This document shows positions 10,287 through 23,503 of a stretch of DNA of 64,000 bases, piece by piece; the first letter of the stretch is position 1, and each line of letters begins with the position of its first letter. This DNA comes from Stenotrophomonas sp. BIGb0135 (GTDB lineage Bacteria > Pseudomonadota > Gammaproteobacteria > Xanthomonadales > Xanthomonadaceae): contig NZ_JANUDX010000009.1 of the NCBI RefSeq assembly GCF_024810105.1, forward strand, positions 1 to 64,000, given 5' to 3'. A program made the translations under genes and the position numbers. Under the pieces are notes generated by a model that saw only the letters and a list, made by a program, of their open reading frames with translations, was not told where the DNA came from and ran no database searches.

Positions 10287-11090
10287 TCATGCCGTCGCGC
10301 CGCGGCTGCGCACGTACCGCGCCGGTGTCGTCCCCATCTCGCGCTTGAACACGGCAATGAACGCACTCGTCGTGTCGTAGCCCAGGCCCAGCGCGGTGCG
10401 CGTCACCGAGTCGCCGGCCAGCAGCTGTGGCAGCGCATGCAGCACGCGCAGGCGCTGCCGCCACTGCGCCAGCCCCATGCCCGTCTCGACCTGCCAGCGC
10501 CGCGCCAGCGTGCGGGCGGAGACACCGATCCGTGCGGCCCACGCCTCCACCTCGCGCCCGTCATGCGGCTGCTGCGCCAATGCCCGTGCCACCTGTCGCA
10601 GGCGGCGGTCACGGGGCTGGGCCAGTGCCAGCGGCAAGGGCGCGCTGGCGACAAGCTCATCCACGATCACCTCGGCCAGGCGCTGCTGGGCAGCATCCAG
10701 CGCTGCAGGCCGCCAGGCCAGCGCGCGGGTGATCGCCGCCTGCAGCAACGCGTCGGGAAACAGGACGCGGGGATCGGCCGGCAGGCGCGCGCTGGCCGCA
10801 GCACTGAAGTACAGGCTCCAGCCATCGAAGCCCTGCGGGGCGAGCAACGCGTGCGGCAGGCCGGGCGGGATCCAGGCCAGGTGGCCGGCCGGCAGCAGCC
10901 AGTGCGCACTGCCGGCCTCGATCTGCAACAGGCCCTGGCGCGCACCGATCAACTGGCCACGCGCGTGCTGGTGGCGCGGCGTGCGGCGCGGGCCCACCGC
11001 CGGGTGGTTGCTGGCAGCGAACAGCAGCGGGCCGTGGGCGGCGTCGGCCAGCGTGGGGTCGATCAGGGCGGAGGATGTCTGATTTGCCAT
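10287..11090 (-). CDS. AraC-family transcriptional regulator
   Basis: A 267-residue regulator. The N-terminal half contains a cupin-like sensor segment (RHQHARGQLIGARQG, then WIPPGLPHAL) typical of the AraC_binding fold. The C-terminal 100 residues hold two helix-turn-helix units: VEAWAARIGVSARTLAR and the signature TRTALGLGYDTTSAFIAVF followed by FKREMGTTPARY. It is divergent from a small gene starting at 11170 with 79 bp between them, so that gene and its own promoter are plausible targets. The ligand is unknown. Confidence 0.9.
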   Translation of the reverse strand: MANQTSSALIDPTLADAAHGPLLFAASNHPAVGPRRTPRHQHARGQLIGARQGLLQIEAGSAHWLLPAGHLAWIPPGLPHALLAPQGFDGWSLYFSAAASARLPADPRVLFPDALLQAAITRALAWRPAALDAAQQRLAEVIVDELVASAPLPLALAQPRDRRLRQVARALAQQPHDGREVEAWAARIGVSARTLARRWQVETGMGLAQWRQRLRVLHALPQLLAGDSVTRTALGLGYDTTSAFIAVFKREMGTTPARYVRSRGATA

Positions 11091-11169
11091 ATCAATTGGC
11101 AGTTATACGACAGAACGGCCGGCCCCAGGATCGGACACTGGAGCGCCTCCCGATGAAAGGTCGCCCACC

Positions 11170-11424
11170 ATGCGCCCCGAAGACCTGCTCCCCGACCACC
11201 AGGACCATGTGCACCGCGACGGCATCATCGTGCGCAAAGGCAGCGTGGGTGCGTTCCTTGCCAATGCGCGGGTACTGCAGGACCCCGCTGCCAGCGCGGG
11301 TGCACGCGCCAGCGCCGCGTCCGACCTGCGCGCATTGCTGCCGGGGCTGCATGCGCTGGGCCTGTTCGAGATCCTCGTCCCGCGCGATCCCGCCCTGCGC
11401 GACCTGGTCGACGCCGACCGCTGA
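11170..11424 (+). CDS. Small conserved hypothetical protein
   Basis: An 84-residue protein beginning MRPEDLLPDH, with AAAGG about 8 bases before the ATG. It has no signal peptide or membrane segment and is rich in Ala, Leu and Asp, with an alternating helical pattern in the second half. I do not recognise the family. Its divergent arrangement with the AraC regulator and the strong hairpin just after its stop support it being a real, regulated gene. Confidence 0.65.
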   Translation: MRPEDLLPDHQDHVHRDGIIVRKGSVGAFLANARVLQDPAASAGARASAASDLRALLPGLHALGLFEILVPRDPALRDLVDADR

Positions 11425-11430
11425 AAAGAA

Positions 11431-11454
11431 AAGGCCCGGATCGCTCCGGGCCTT
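11431..11454 (-). terminator. Strong intrinsic terminator between convergent genes
   Basis: A perfect 10-bp stem (AAGGCCCGGA / TCCGGGCCTT) with a TCGC loop. On the minus strand it is followed by a T-rich run (TTTTCTTTT), so it should end the transcript of the TonB-domain lipoprotein gene. It may also work in the plus direction for the 84-residue gene. Confidence 0.85.
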
Positions 11455-11478
11455 CCCATGACGGCAATGCTGCGGCGA

Positions 11479-12495
11479 TCAACCGCCCGGCGCGAAGGCC
11501 AGGGTGCGGCGGGTGGTCACGGGGGCGCCAACCGGTTCGAACTTCCAGCGCTTGACCGCGTTGAGCGCCTCGCGGTCGAACACGCGCGACGGCGTCGCGC
11601 GCAGCACGCGGGCGTTGGTGACCGAGCCGTCGGTGCCGACGGTGATCTCCACCAGCACTTCGCCGGAGGTGCCCGAACGCAGCGCTTCGGCCGGGTAGCG
11701 CGGGGCCGGGGTGCTGACCGGGCGCAGGCTCGGCGCCGCGGCCGCCGGTGCGGCAGCCTGGCGTGCGGCGGCAGCCTGCTGGGCAGCGGCGGCCTGCTGG
11801 CGCTGTTCGGCCTCGCGGCGGGTCGCGGCCTGGCGTTCGGCATCCTGGCGCTCGCCATCGCGGCGGGCGGCATCCTGCTGGGCGGCGATGGCGCGTGCCG
11901 CTTCGGCTTCGGTGGCCTGCTGCTGGGCCTGGCGCTGCTGGTCGGCCAGCTGCTTGGTGCGGTTCTCGGCGTCCTTCTTGACCTTGTCGGTCTCTTCCTG
12001 GGTGCGCTTGAGGGCGGTCTGCATGCCGCCGGTGATGCCCTGCTTCAGGCGCGGCAGCGCCGGCGCGGTGGCGTCCACCTTCTCGATCAGCGCGACCAGG
12101 CGCTGCGACTCGGCGAAGTCCTCGCGGCTCAGGCTCTGCTCGGCGGCGATCAGGGTGTAGGGCAGCAGGTCGGTGAGCGCGCTCTTGACCGAGGCGTCAT
12201 CGGGGGTCTTGTCGCGCAGCGCCAGGTAGTACTCGATGGCGTTGTCGCCGGCCGGGGCGTACATGCGGTTCTCGCGCAGCGCCTTGCTGGCCAGGTCGCG
12301 CAGTTCCTCGGTGCCCATCGACTGGACCTTGGCCGACACCGCCGGTGCGGCGACCGGTGCGGCGGCGGGCGTTGCGGCCGGTGTGGCGGGTGCGGCCGGA
12401 GCCGTTTCGTCCTTGCCCGAGCAGGCGGCCAGGGCCACCAGCAAGGTCAGCGGCGCAAGCAGGCGCGCCTTGGCGATCGTGTTGACGTGCGACAT
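11479..12495 (-). CDS. TonB C-terminal domain lipoprotein
   Basis: 338 residues. The N-terminus is a lipoprotein signal ending in LAAC (about Cys26) followed by Ser, then an Ala/Pro-rich linker and a helical segment. A long Gln/Glu/Arg/Ala-rich coiled coil runs about residues 150-245. The C-terminal about 85 residues form a TonB domain (PRYPAEALRSGTSGEVLVE, VKRWKFEPV). TonB normally spans the periplasm from an inner-membrane helix; here the anchor is a lipid. AAGGGGAG before ATG 12495 supports the start. No exbB or exbD lies nearby. It may be an envelope structural protein using the TonB fold rather than an energy transducer. Confidence 0.8.
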   Translation of the reverse strand: MSHVNTIAKARLLAPLTLLVALAACSGKDETAPAAPATPAATPAAAPVAAPAVSAKVQSMGTEELRDLASKALRENRMYAPAGDNAIEYYLALRDKTPDDASVKSALTDLLPYTLIAAEQSLSREDFAESQRLVALIEKVDATAPALPRLKQGITGGMQTALKRTQEETDKVKKDAENRTKQLADQQRQAQQQATEAEAARAIAAQQDAARRDGERQDAERQAATRREAEQRQQAAAAQQAAAARQAAAPAAAAPSLRPVSTPAPRYPAEALRSGTSGEVLVEITVGTDGSVTNARVLRATPSRVFDREALNAVKRWKFEPVGAPVTTRRTLAFAPGG

Positions 12496-12614
12496 CCAAC
12501 TCCCCTTTGAAGACGACGATACGTAAGGCCCGATGCGGTCAGGCTGGCCGAGGCCCATGGACGTTTCCCGGCGTCCACGGCAGTACTGCAGGTGTGCAAT
12601 CTAGCACCACCGCG

Positions 12615-12667
12615 CCCGGCCTGGGGCCGGGCGGCGAGGGCAGGCCGGCATCGTGACCGATGCCGGC
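12615..12667 (-). terminator. Twin hairpins downstream of the UPF0114 gene
   Basis: Two palindromes lie in tandem just after the minus-strand stop at 12683: GCCGGCATCG TGAC CGATGCCGGC (12644-12667, 10-bp stem) and CCCGGCC TGG GGCCGGG (12615-12631). They lack a T-tract but could end transcription or protect the mRNA end. Confidence 0.5.
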
Positions 12668-12682
12668 GCCGCCGGGCAAGCG

Positions 12683-13318
12683 TCAGTGCGACAGCGTCTT
12701 GCTGGGCGTACCGCTCATCAGCTTGTCGGTGTAGGCGATGCCGATCGCCGACAGGATGAAGGCGGCATGGATGATGGTCTGCCACATCACCCCGGTGGAG
12801 GTGAAGGCGGTGCACTTGAAGGCAGCGGCGGCGGTCGGGCCCGCGGCCGCGACAGCGGTCGCCACGGCCTGGATGTAGACATCGCTGTTGCAGGAGGGAA
12901 GGCTGTCCAGGCTGCCGGCGGCGATGAACGTCTTCAGCAGGTGGATCGAGGAGATGCCGATGATCGACAGCGCCAGCTTCACCTTGAGCACGCTGGCATT
13001 GACATGGCTGAGCCACTCCGGCTGGTCGGGGTGGTTTTCCAGGCGCAGGCGCGAAACGAAGGTCTCATAGCCGCCCACGATCACCATCACCAGCAGATTG
13101 GAGATCATCACCACGTCGATCAGCCCCAGCACCAGCAGCATGATTTCCTGCTCGCCCATGCTGTTGGCCTTGTGCAGCAGGTGCCACAGCTCCTTGCCGA
13201 ACAGGAACACATACACGCACTGCGCCAGGATCAGGCCCAGGTACAGCGGCAGCTGCAGCCAGCGCGAGGCGAAGATCAGGGACGACAGGGGGCTGATGGG
13301 CTTCTCGGTGGCGCTCAT
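12683..13318 (-). CDS. UPF0114/YqhA-family membrane protein
   Basis: 211 residues with four hydrophobic segments. The N-terminal half matches the YqhA/TIGR00645 pattern ([56 protein letters not shown]). E. coli YqhA has about 164 residues; this one carries an extra stretch of about 45 residues with two cysteines (about 135-175) before the last helix. It is an inner-membrane protein of unknown function. The start [11 protein letters not shown] is the first in-frame ATG before the first helix. Confidence 0.85.
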   Translation of the reverse strand: MSATEKPISPLSSLIFASRWLQLPLYLGLILAQCVYVFLFGKELWHLLHKANSMGEQEIMLLVLGLIDVVMISNLLVMVIVGGYETFVSRLRLENHPDQPEWLSHVNASVLKVKLALSIIGISSIHLLKTFIAAGSLDSLPSCNSDVYIQAVATAVAAAGPTAAAAFKCTAFTSTGVMWQTIIHAAFILSAIGIAYTDKLMSGTPSKTLSH

Positions 13319-13426
13319 GCTGGAATGCTGCGTTGCGGGGGACGCGGCAGGTTAACGGGTCCGCGATGACGCCGCCACCCAACCGACGCACTAGACTCCA
13401 GCTTCCCTATCCGCGAGTGCGTCGCC

Positions 13427-14116
13427 ATGATCGATCTGTACTACTGGCCCACCCCCAACGGCCACAAAGTCACGCTGCTGCTGGAAGAGCTGGGCCTGCC
13501 GTACCAGATCAAGCCGGTCAACATCGGCGCCGGCGACCAGTTCAAGCCCGAATTCCTGGCGATCTCGCCCAACAACAAGATGCCGGCCCTGGTCGACCAC
13601 CAGCCCGCCGACGGCGGCGCCCCGCAGAGCGTGTTCGAGTCCGGCGCGATCCTGCTGTACCTGGCCGAGAAGACCGGCCGCTTCCTGCCGTCCGATGCCC
13701 GCGGCCGGGTGGCGGTGCTGGAGTGGCTGTTCTGGCAGATGGCCGGGCTGGGCCCGATGAGCGGGCAGATGGGCCACTTCAACGTCTACGCGCCCGAGCA
13801 GATCCCCTACGCCATCGAGCGCTACAACAACGAGGTGCGCCGCCTGCACGGGGTGATGGACAAGCGCCTGGCCGACAGCGCCTTCCTCGGCGGGGACGAC
13901 TACAGCATCGCCGACATGGCCAGTTACCCGTGGATCGGCGCCTACGACAAGCTGCCCGTGGATTTTGCCGCCTTCCCGCACCTCAAGCGCTGGCACGAGA
14001 CCATCGCCGCGCGCCCGGCCACCCAGCGTGCCTACGCGCTGCGCCAGCAGGTCAACCCGGATGCCGGCAAGCCGCTCAGCGAAGAAGAGCGCAAGCACCT
14101 GTTCGGCCAGCGCTGA
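13427..14116 (+). CDS. yfcG: Glutathione S-transferase family protein (YfcG-like)
   Basis: A 229-residue GST. The thioredoxin-like N-terminal domain begins with LYYWPTPNGHKV and contains the cis-proline NKMPAL and FESGAILLYLAEK, which binds the gamma-glutamyl part of glutathione. The all-helical C-terminal domain includes DYSIADMASYPWI. This matches the YfcG/Nu-class, which act as disulfide-bond oxidoreductases through two bound glutathiones. It is a soluble single gene with its own upstream region. Confidence 0.88.
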   Translation: MIDLYYWPTPNGHKVTLLLEELGLPYQIKPVNIGAGDQFKPEFLAISPNNKMPALVDHQPADGGAPQSVFESGAILLYLAEKTGRFLPSDARGRVAVLEWLFWQMAGLGPMSGQMGHFNVYAPEQIPYAIERYNNEVRRLHGVMDKRLADSAFLGGDDYSIADMASYPWIGAYDKLPVDFAAFPHLKRWHETIAARPATQRAYALRQQVNPDAGKPLSEEERKHLFGQR

Positions 14117-14215
14117 GCCCGGGAAGTGCCGGCCGATGGCCAGCGCCCGGCAATGCCTGGCGCGGCCGGGGCACCGGCCACCCCGGCACGACCGCAAGGC
14201 TTTTGGTTAGGATGA

Positions 14216-16501
<2,286 letters not shown>

Positions 16502-16546
16502 GCGCAGCCCGCACACCGCACCACCGGCACGACAAGGAGGACGCCG

Positions 16547-17062
16547 ATGACCCTTCCACCCCCGCTTCCCACCCACCCCCGGGGTTGGTGGGCACGCCAC
16601 TGGCGCTGGGCAGTACCGCTGGCCGCACTGCTGACGATCACGGCCGCGGCCGGCGCCGGCTGGTTCGGGCTGCAGCAGGTGTCGAGGATGGCCCGTGGCA
16701 GCGAGCCCTACCAGGAAGCCATGCGGCGCGCGCGCTGCAGCGTGCACCTGGTGGCGCACCTGGGCGAGCCGATCCAGGACGGGTTCCTGCCGATGGGTGG
16801 CATCGAAACCGACAGCAGCGGTACCGGCTCCAGCCAGTTCGTGGTCCACCTCAGCGGCCCGCGCGGCAAGGGCCGGCTGTTCCTGCAGGCCGACCGCGCG
16901 CAGGGCCGGTGGGACTATCCGATGCTCTACGTGCTGGTCAAGGACGCCGAACCGATCGACCTGACCGCGCTGGACGACGCCGAGGCGGCCACCCAATGCG
17001 CGCTGGAGGCCTGTCGCGCGCAGGGCGACTGCCCGGCGCTGGCACCGCCGCTGGAGGTTTGA
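16547..17062 (+). CDS. Coa1-like membrane protein
   Basis: 171 residues: a proline-rich cytoplasmic start, one membrane helix (about 22-44) and an extracytoplasmic domain beginning SEPYQEAMRRAR and containing LGEPIQDGFLPMGGIE and a GKGRLFLQADRAQGRW strand. This pattern is that of the Coa1 (cytochrome c oxidase assembly factor 1) family, common as uncharacterised one-helix proteins in Proteobacteria. AAGGAGG lies shortly before the ATG. No oxidase genes are nearby, so the name indicates fold only. Confidence 0.6.
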   Translation: MTLPPPLPTHPRGWWARHWRWAVPLAALLTITAAAGAGWFGLQQVSRMARGSEPYQEAMRRARCSVHLVAHLGEPIQDGFLPMGGIETDSSGTGSSQFVVHLSGPRGKGRLFLQADRAQGRWDYPMLYVLVKDAEPIDLTALDDAEAATQCALEACRAQGDCPALAPPLEV

Positions 17063-17144
17063 GCCCGGCGCATGACCTCCGGCCGATTGCCGCCCGTGCG
17101 CCGAGTGCGTAGGGTCACGGGCATCCGTCATCCGGGAGTCCTGC

Positions 17145-18959
17145 ATGAAGCCGCTAGTCCTTGCCGTCGCGTTGGCCCTTTCCGTTCCCGCCGCGCTGAG
17201 TGCGCCGCCGGCCCTGGCTGCCAAGGCGGCCGCCAGCAAGACGCCGGAAAGCCCGGCCTGGGTCACCCGCAGCAACCAGCTGGCGCAGATCCTGCTGGAC
17301 GCGCAGGGCCCGTTCCAGCCGGAAGAAACCGGCTTCTTCGGCGTGCCCGGCTACGACGACAAGGTGGCCGACTTCGGCCCCGACAACGGCGCCCGCTACC
17401 GCGCCGCCATGGCCAAGGCGCGCAGCGAGCTGCAGTCCAGGCTGGCCACCGAGCGCGACCCCAACGTGCGCCAGGACCTGGCGATCATGATCGCGGCCGC
17501 CGACCAGAACATCGAAGGCAGCGAGCTCAACGAGAAGTACCTGCTGCCGTGGAGCGATACCCCGCAGACCGTGTTCAGCGGCATCAACATGCTGCTCTCC
17601 GACCAGGTCTCGGCCGAGCGCCGCGCCAAGGCGCTGGACCGCCTGAAGGCCTACGCCGGCCTGGCGCCCGGCACCCAGCCGGTGACCACGCTGTCGCGCC
17701 AGCGCTATGCAGAGCGCCTGGGTGACAAGACCCTGCTGCAGCCGACCAAGATCGAGGTCGAGCAGTCGCTGGCCAACGTGGACACCTACATCACCGGCAT
17801 CGAGCAGCTGTTCGGCAAGTACAAGGTGGCCGGCGCCGACGAGGCGCTGAAGACCATCGCCACCCAGTTGCGCGAGTACCGCGACTGGACCCGCAAGGAC
17901 GTGCTGCCCAAGGCGCGCACCGATGCCCGCCTGCCCGAGCCGCTGTATGCCTACCAGCTCAAGCGCGTGGGCATCGACATCGCCCCGGCGGTGCTGATGC
18001 AGCGTGCGCAGCTGGAGTTCATGGAAACCCGTTCGGCGATGCGCCAGCTGTCGCCGTTGGTGGCCCAGGCCAAGGGCCTCAAGGTCGCCGATCCGACCGA
18101 TCCGGTCGCGGTGGTGCGCGCGCTGAAGGGCGACAAGATCGCCGACGACCAGCTCGAGCACCACTACCGGGGCGTGATCGACGCCATCGACCCCATCATC
18201 CGCAAGGAAAAGATCGTGGACGTGCCGCAGCGCCCGATGCAGATGCGCCTGGGCTCGGCTGCCGAAAGCGCCGCGTCGCCGGCCCCGCACTTCCTGCCGG
18301 CCCCGCTGGTCGGCAACACCGGCCAGCAGGGCACCTTCGTGCTGCCGCTGGGCAACCCGGCCGCCGGCGACAAGGCCGCGCAGTACGACGACTTCAATTT
18401 CGGCTCGGCGGCGTGGACGCTGAGCGCGCATGAAGGGCGCCCCGGTCACGAACTGCAGTTCACCGCGATGGTCGAGCGCGGCATCTCGCTGGCGCGCACC
18501 ATGTTCGCGTTCAACTCGGTCAACGTCGAAGGCTGGGCGTTGTATGCCGAGGCGGAGATGGTGCCCTACGAACCGCTGGACGGGCAGCTGATCGCGCTGC
18601 AGTTCCGCCTGCTGCGCGCCGCACGCGCCATGCTCGACCCGATGCTCAACCTGGGCCTGATCGACCGCGCCAGCGCCGAGCGCGTGCTGATCGACGAGGT
18701 CGGCCTGTCCAAGGCGATGGCCACCCAGGAACTGGACCGCTACATGGTGCGCATGCCCGGCCAGGCCGGCAGCTACTTCTACGGTTACACCCGCATCCTG
18801 GAACTGCGCATGCAGACCGAGCTGGCGCTGGGCGATCGCTTCGACCGCCTGGCCTTCAACAACTTCCTGCTCGACCAGGGCCTGTTGCCGCCGGACCAGT
18901 TGGCCAAGGCGGTCAATGACGTCTTCGTGCCGACCTACAAAAACGCCACCAAGCGCTGA
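17145..18959 (+). CDS. DUF885 family exported metallopeptidase-like protein
   Basis: A 604-residue protein with a Sec signal peptide (cleavage near Ala25), then an all-helical body. HEGRPGH at residues 429-435, with the downstream Glu in NVEGWALYAEAE, is the zinc-site pattern of DUF885, which resembles M32-like carboxypeptidase folds. It is expected to be a periplasmic zinc peptidase. It follows the DPP IV and Coa1-like genes in the same direction, but with 82 bp between, so linkage to peptide catabolism is an inference. Substrate unknown. Confidence 0.85.
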   Translation: MKPLVLAVALALSVPAALSAPPALAAKAAASKTPESPAWVTRSNQLAQILLDAQGPFQPEETGFFGVPGYDDKVADFGPDNGARYRAAMAKARSELQSRLATERDPNVRQDLAIMIAAADQNIEGSELNEKYLLPWSDTPQTVFSGINMLLSDQVSAERRAKALDRLKAYAGLAPGTQPVTTLSRQRYAERLGDKTLLQPTKIEVEQSLANVDTYITGIEQLFGKYKVAGADEALKTIATQLREYRDWTRKDVLPKARTDARLPEPLYAYQLKRVGIDIAPAVLMQRAQLEFMETRSAMRQLSPLVAQAKGLKVADPTDPVAVVRALKGDKIADDQLEHHYRGVIDAIDPIIRKEKIVDVPQRPMQMRLGSAAESAASPAPHFLPAPLVGNTGQQGTFVLPLGNPAAGDKAAQYDDFNFGSAAWTLSAHEGRPGHELQFTAMVERGISLARTMFAFNSVNVEGWALYAEAEMVPYEPLDGQLIALQFRLLRAARAMLDPMLNLGLIDRASAERVLIDEVGLSKAMATQELDRYMVRMPGQAGSYFYGYTRILELRMQTELALGDRFDRLAFNNFLLDQGLLPPDQLAKAVNDVFVPTYKNATKR

Positions 18960-19003
18960 CGCCTCGCCGGCAGGCGCCGACCGTGGGTCGGTGCGCCGTT
19001 ACG

Positions 19004-19030
19004 CACGCCACGACCCAGGGTCGTGGCGTG
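19004..19030. terminator. Perfect 13-bp inverted repeat after the DUF885 gene
   Basis: CACGCCACGACCC and its exact complement are separated by a single base, 45 bp after the stop and between convergent genes. A weaker palindrome (CCGACC GTG GGTCGG, 18977-18991) precedes it. The shape fits REP elements that also serve as bidirectional transcript ends. The remainder of 18960-19196 holds nothing else I can support. Confidence 0.6.
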
Positions 19031-19196
19031 TCTCCTTGCGGCATTCCTTTGTACGCAGCAGCCATGAACATGCGTGCCGCGCAACGGCGCAGGCGAGGGC
19101 AAGGCGTCGGCAATGCATTCGGCGCCCGCTGATGATTCCACTGATAGTGTGATGCGCCACACCGCCTCGCAGGGTCGTGGCCCACCGCGGCGCTGG

Positions 19197-19655
19197 TTAC
19201 CGCGTCGGCGTGATCGTCTGCGTCGGCAGGCGCGGCGCAGGCGGCGGGTTCGGGACCCAGATGGCCACGCCGGCCGCGCGCTTCTGCGTGGTCGGGATGC
19301 CGATGCCGACGCCACCGCCCACGTGCGAGCCGTAGCTGCCGGCGCCGACGGACATGCCCACCGGCGAACCGCTGGAGCCCACGCCCATCAGGATCACGCC
19401 ATTGGCCCCGAGGGCGGCGGCCTCGCGCTTGAGCCGCATGACGGCCGCATCGGTCTGGCCCTGCGTGCCGAAACCGACCGCGCTGGACGACTCCAGTTGC
19501 GCGATTTCCACCGAGCCGGCCGGCGGCGTGGAATAGATCTGCACGCTGGCCGGGTCCACCGGCGCCCGCGCCTGGCCCAGCATCACCTTGGAGGTACTGG
19601 CGCAGCCGGCGACGGCCAGCAGTGCGCCCAGTACGGCAGTCATTCGGATGTTCAT
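19197..19655 (-). CDS. Hypothetical lipoprotein
   Basis: 152 residues beginning with a lipoprotein signal (LLAVAGCAST, Cys18). The body contains VQIYSTPPAGSVEIAQL and a segment VMRLKREAAALGANGVILMG, a pattern seen in small lipoproteins with a YbjQ/RcsF-like dodecin-type fold. A Gly/Ser-rich stretch and a proline-rich tail follow. It is probably exposed in the periplasm on the outer membrane. Function unknown. Confidence 0.7.
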   Translation of the reverse strand: MNIRMTAVLGALLAVAGCASTSKVMLGQARAPVDPASVQIYSTPPAGSVEIAQLESSSAVGFGTQGQTDAAVMRLKREAAALGANGVILMGVGSSGSPVGMSVGAGSYGSHVGGGVGIGIPTTQKRAAGVAIWVPNPPPAPRLPTQTITPTR

Positions 19656-19867
19656 GCATCACCCCTGTTCGGTAGGGACCATCGGCCCGTGGCGCGATCA
19701 TCGGTGGCGACCACTGAATCGGTGCCAACCTCGTGATCTTCACGCTAGCACTGTCCAGGTGAGCGGCGTGCCGTGGTCCGGCTGGCCGGCGCCGGGCGCC
19801 GATGAACGCGTCAGCCAGGCCCCCGATTTAGGCTATGGTGGCGCCAACATCACCGAAGGAGCCTGGC

Positions 19868-20116
19868 ATGGGGTTGATCAGTCTGTTGTGGGGCATCCTG
19901 GCGCTGCTGTGGATGGTCCTGGCCCTGATCCCGCTGCTGGGCTGGGGCAACTGGTTCCTGATCCCGTTCGCGGCGGTGGGCGCGGTGATCGCCGCCCTCG
20001 GCATCCTGTTCACCCACCCGAGCAAGCGTGGCCGGGCCTGGGCCGGCCTGGTGCTCAACGGCATCGTGGTGGTGGTGGGCATCGTCCGGCTCAGCCTGGG
20101 TGGCGGCATCGTCTGA
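19868..20116 (+). CDS. Small inner-membrane protein
   Basis: 82 residues, almost entirely hydrophobic, with three likely membrane helices (about 3-22, 26-46, 56-78) and a short charged loop HPSKRGRAW between the second and third. AAGGAG lies 7 bases before ATG 19868. It is not assigned to a characterised family. The 212 bp upstream of the start (19656-19867) separates it from a divergent lipoprotein gene and must contain both promoters. Confidence 0.75.
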   Translation: MGLISLLWGILALLWMVLALIPLLGWGNWFLIPFAAVGAVIAALGILFTHPSKRGRAWAGLVLNGIVVVVGIVRLSLGGGIV

Positions 20117-20131
20117 GCCGGTCCGCCTGTC

Positions 20132-20172
20132 GTGCCCGGCCACTGCGACCATCGGTCGCAGTGGCCGGGCAC
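20132..20172. repeat. 19-bp perfect palindrome
   Basis: GTGCCCGGCCACTGCGACC and its exact reverse complement flank a 3-base loop (ATC), 16 bp after the small membrane protein gene. No T-tract follows, so it is more like a long REP-class hairpin than a classical terminator, though it should stall transcription into the bestrophin gene. Confidence 0.7.
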
Positions 20173-20256
20173 CGGCGCGCAGGGGCGTACAATCTTCGGC
20201 TGTCGGGGCGCGTCCGCCACTGGCCCACGCCCGTCCGGGCGCCACATCCGCTTTCG

Positions 20257-22204
<1,948 letters not shown>

Positions 22205-22238
22205 CAATACGCGCCCACACGCACACAGGACGACGACA

Positions 22239-22529
22239 ATGCAGACAATGGGATGGGTGCAGTGGCTGACCTGGGGCACCGGGGTGCTGGCCTTCGCGGT
22301 GGTGATCGGACTGGTCATCCGCGGCGTGCTGCGCGCGGCCAAGCGACCGCCGGAGCAGCCGTCCGCAGCAGCGAGGGTGGCGCGTGACAGCCAGTTGGCC
22401 CCTGCACTGCAGGCGCAGCTGGCCGCGTTGAACCAGCGCAAGGACAACGGCGAGATCAGCGAAGCGCAGTACGAACAGCAGCGCGCCGCGCTGCTGCGCC
22501 CCGGCCAGGGCACCGCAACCGGCGCGTAG
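22239..22529 (+). CDS. Small membrane protein with SHOCT-like C-terminus
   Basis: 96 residues: one membrane helix at about 8-31, a basic linker, and a C-terminal helical hairpin LAALNQRKDNGEISEAQYEQ. This is the SHOCT (short C-terminal) motif pattern with its typical G-E-I/L-(S/T) turn. It lies 34 bp after hemB and has GGACGAC before the ATG; it may be co-transcribed. Function unknown. Confidence 0.7.
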   Translation: MQTMGWVQWLTWGTGVLAFAVVIGLVIRGVLRAAKRPPEQPSAAARVARDSQLAPALQAQLAALNQRKDNGEISEAQYEQQRAALLRPGQGTATGA

Positions 22530-22570
22530 CGCCAGGCCACGCATGGCTGCGCCGGCAACCGGCCAGGTCC

Positions 22571-23449
22571 TCAGCGGCAGGCCCCGTCGGGCGCCGCGGG
22601 CGCCTTCATCCGGTACAGGTCCAGCCCGCCGGCACGCGGTGCGCGGGCCACGCCTGCCAGCACCAGTTCGGACGGCTTGGACGCGTCCACCACCGGCGCG
22701 CCGGTCTGCCCGTCGGCCGTGTTGAAGGACAGCACCAGCGGCGTGGCCGGCTGCCGGTAGTCGCAGCCCACCCGCCACACCTGTGTGCGGGCGCCCGCGC
22801 CCCGGGTGATGACCAGTGCCCCGTCGTTGCCCAGCCACTCGCTGCCCAGTTCGTCGGCCGCGCTGTTGAGCGGCGCCGGCAGCGCCGTTGGCGGGTTGAA
22901 GCCCCGGCCCTGCGCGGTTGCCACGTACAGGTCGAAACCACCGTGGGTGGCCTTGCCCGTGCCGTTGCGGGCGAACAGCAGCGCCTGGCCATCCGGGCGC
23001 ACGGCCGGGTACCGCTCGTCGGCGGCAGTGTTGATGGTCACCGGCATCGACATCACCGGCCCCACGCTGCCGTCCTCGTGCAGCATCACGCTGTACAGGT
23101 CGAAGCCGCCGCGCCCGCCGCTGCGGTTGGAGGCGAAGTACAGCCAGGCACCGTCATGGCTGAAGTACGGATCGAGGTCATCGGCGGCGGTGTTGAACGC
23201 CAGCGGCGTGGGGTCCTGCCAGCGGCCGTCGCGCTGCACCGCCTGCCACAGGTCCCAGCCACCGGCGCCGCCGGCGCGGTCGGAGGCCCAGACGATGCGC
23301 TGGCCGTCGGGCGAGATCGTGGCTTGGCCCTCGTTGGCCTTGGTCGAGACCACGCCCATGCCCTCGATGCCGAACTCGGAAAGCGCCATCGCCTGCGGTG
23401 TGGAGAGTAAACTGACGCTCAGCGCGAGCAGTGACAATGGAGTGCGCAT
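22571..23449 (-). CDS. PD40/TolB-like beta-propeller protein
   Basis: A 292-residue exported protein. The signal peptide [20 protein letters not shown] is followed by repeated blades of the PD40 (WD40-like) type: [34 protein letters not shown] and [13 protein letters not shown]. Such propellers occur in TolB and in peptidoglycan-associated proteins and usually bind partner proteins. ATG 23449 follows GGAAG and starts the signal peptide; an upstream in-frame ATG (23479) would bury it. It is divergent from aroE, 54 bp apart. Confidence 0.85.
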   Translation of the reverse strand: MRTPLSLLALSVSLLSTPQAMALSEFGIEGMGVVSTKANEGQATISPDGQRIVWASDRAGGAGGWDLWQAVQRDGRWQDPTPLAFNTAADDLDPYFSHDGAWLYFASNRSGGRGGFDLYSVMLHEDGSVGPVMSMPVTINTAADERYPAVRPDGQALLFARNGTGKATHGGFDLYVATAQGRGFNPPTALPAPLNSAADELGSEWLGNDGALVITRGAGARTQVWRVGCDYRQPATPLVLSFNTADGQTGAPVVDASKPSELVLAGVARAPRAGGLDLYRMKAPAAPDGACR

Positions 23450-23503
23450 AGCCGCTTCCGTTGGGGGTTTGCGTTCCATTCTAGGCCCGGAGCAGACACA
23501 CCC

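Noticed and set aside
20117-20256. A riboswitch before the bestrophin/hemB genes
   Set aside because: The only structure is a single long perfect stem, without the junctions or conserved loops of a known riboswitch.
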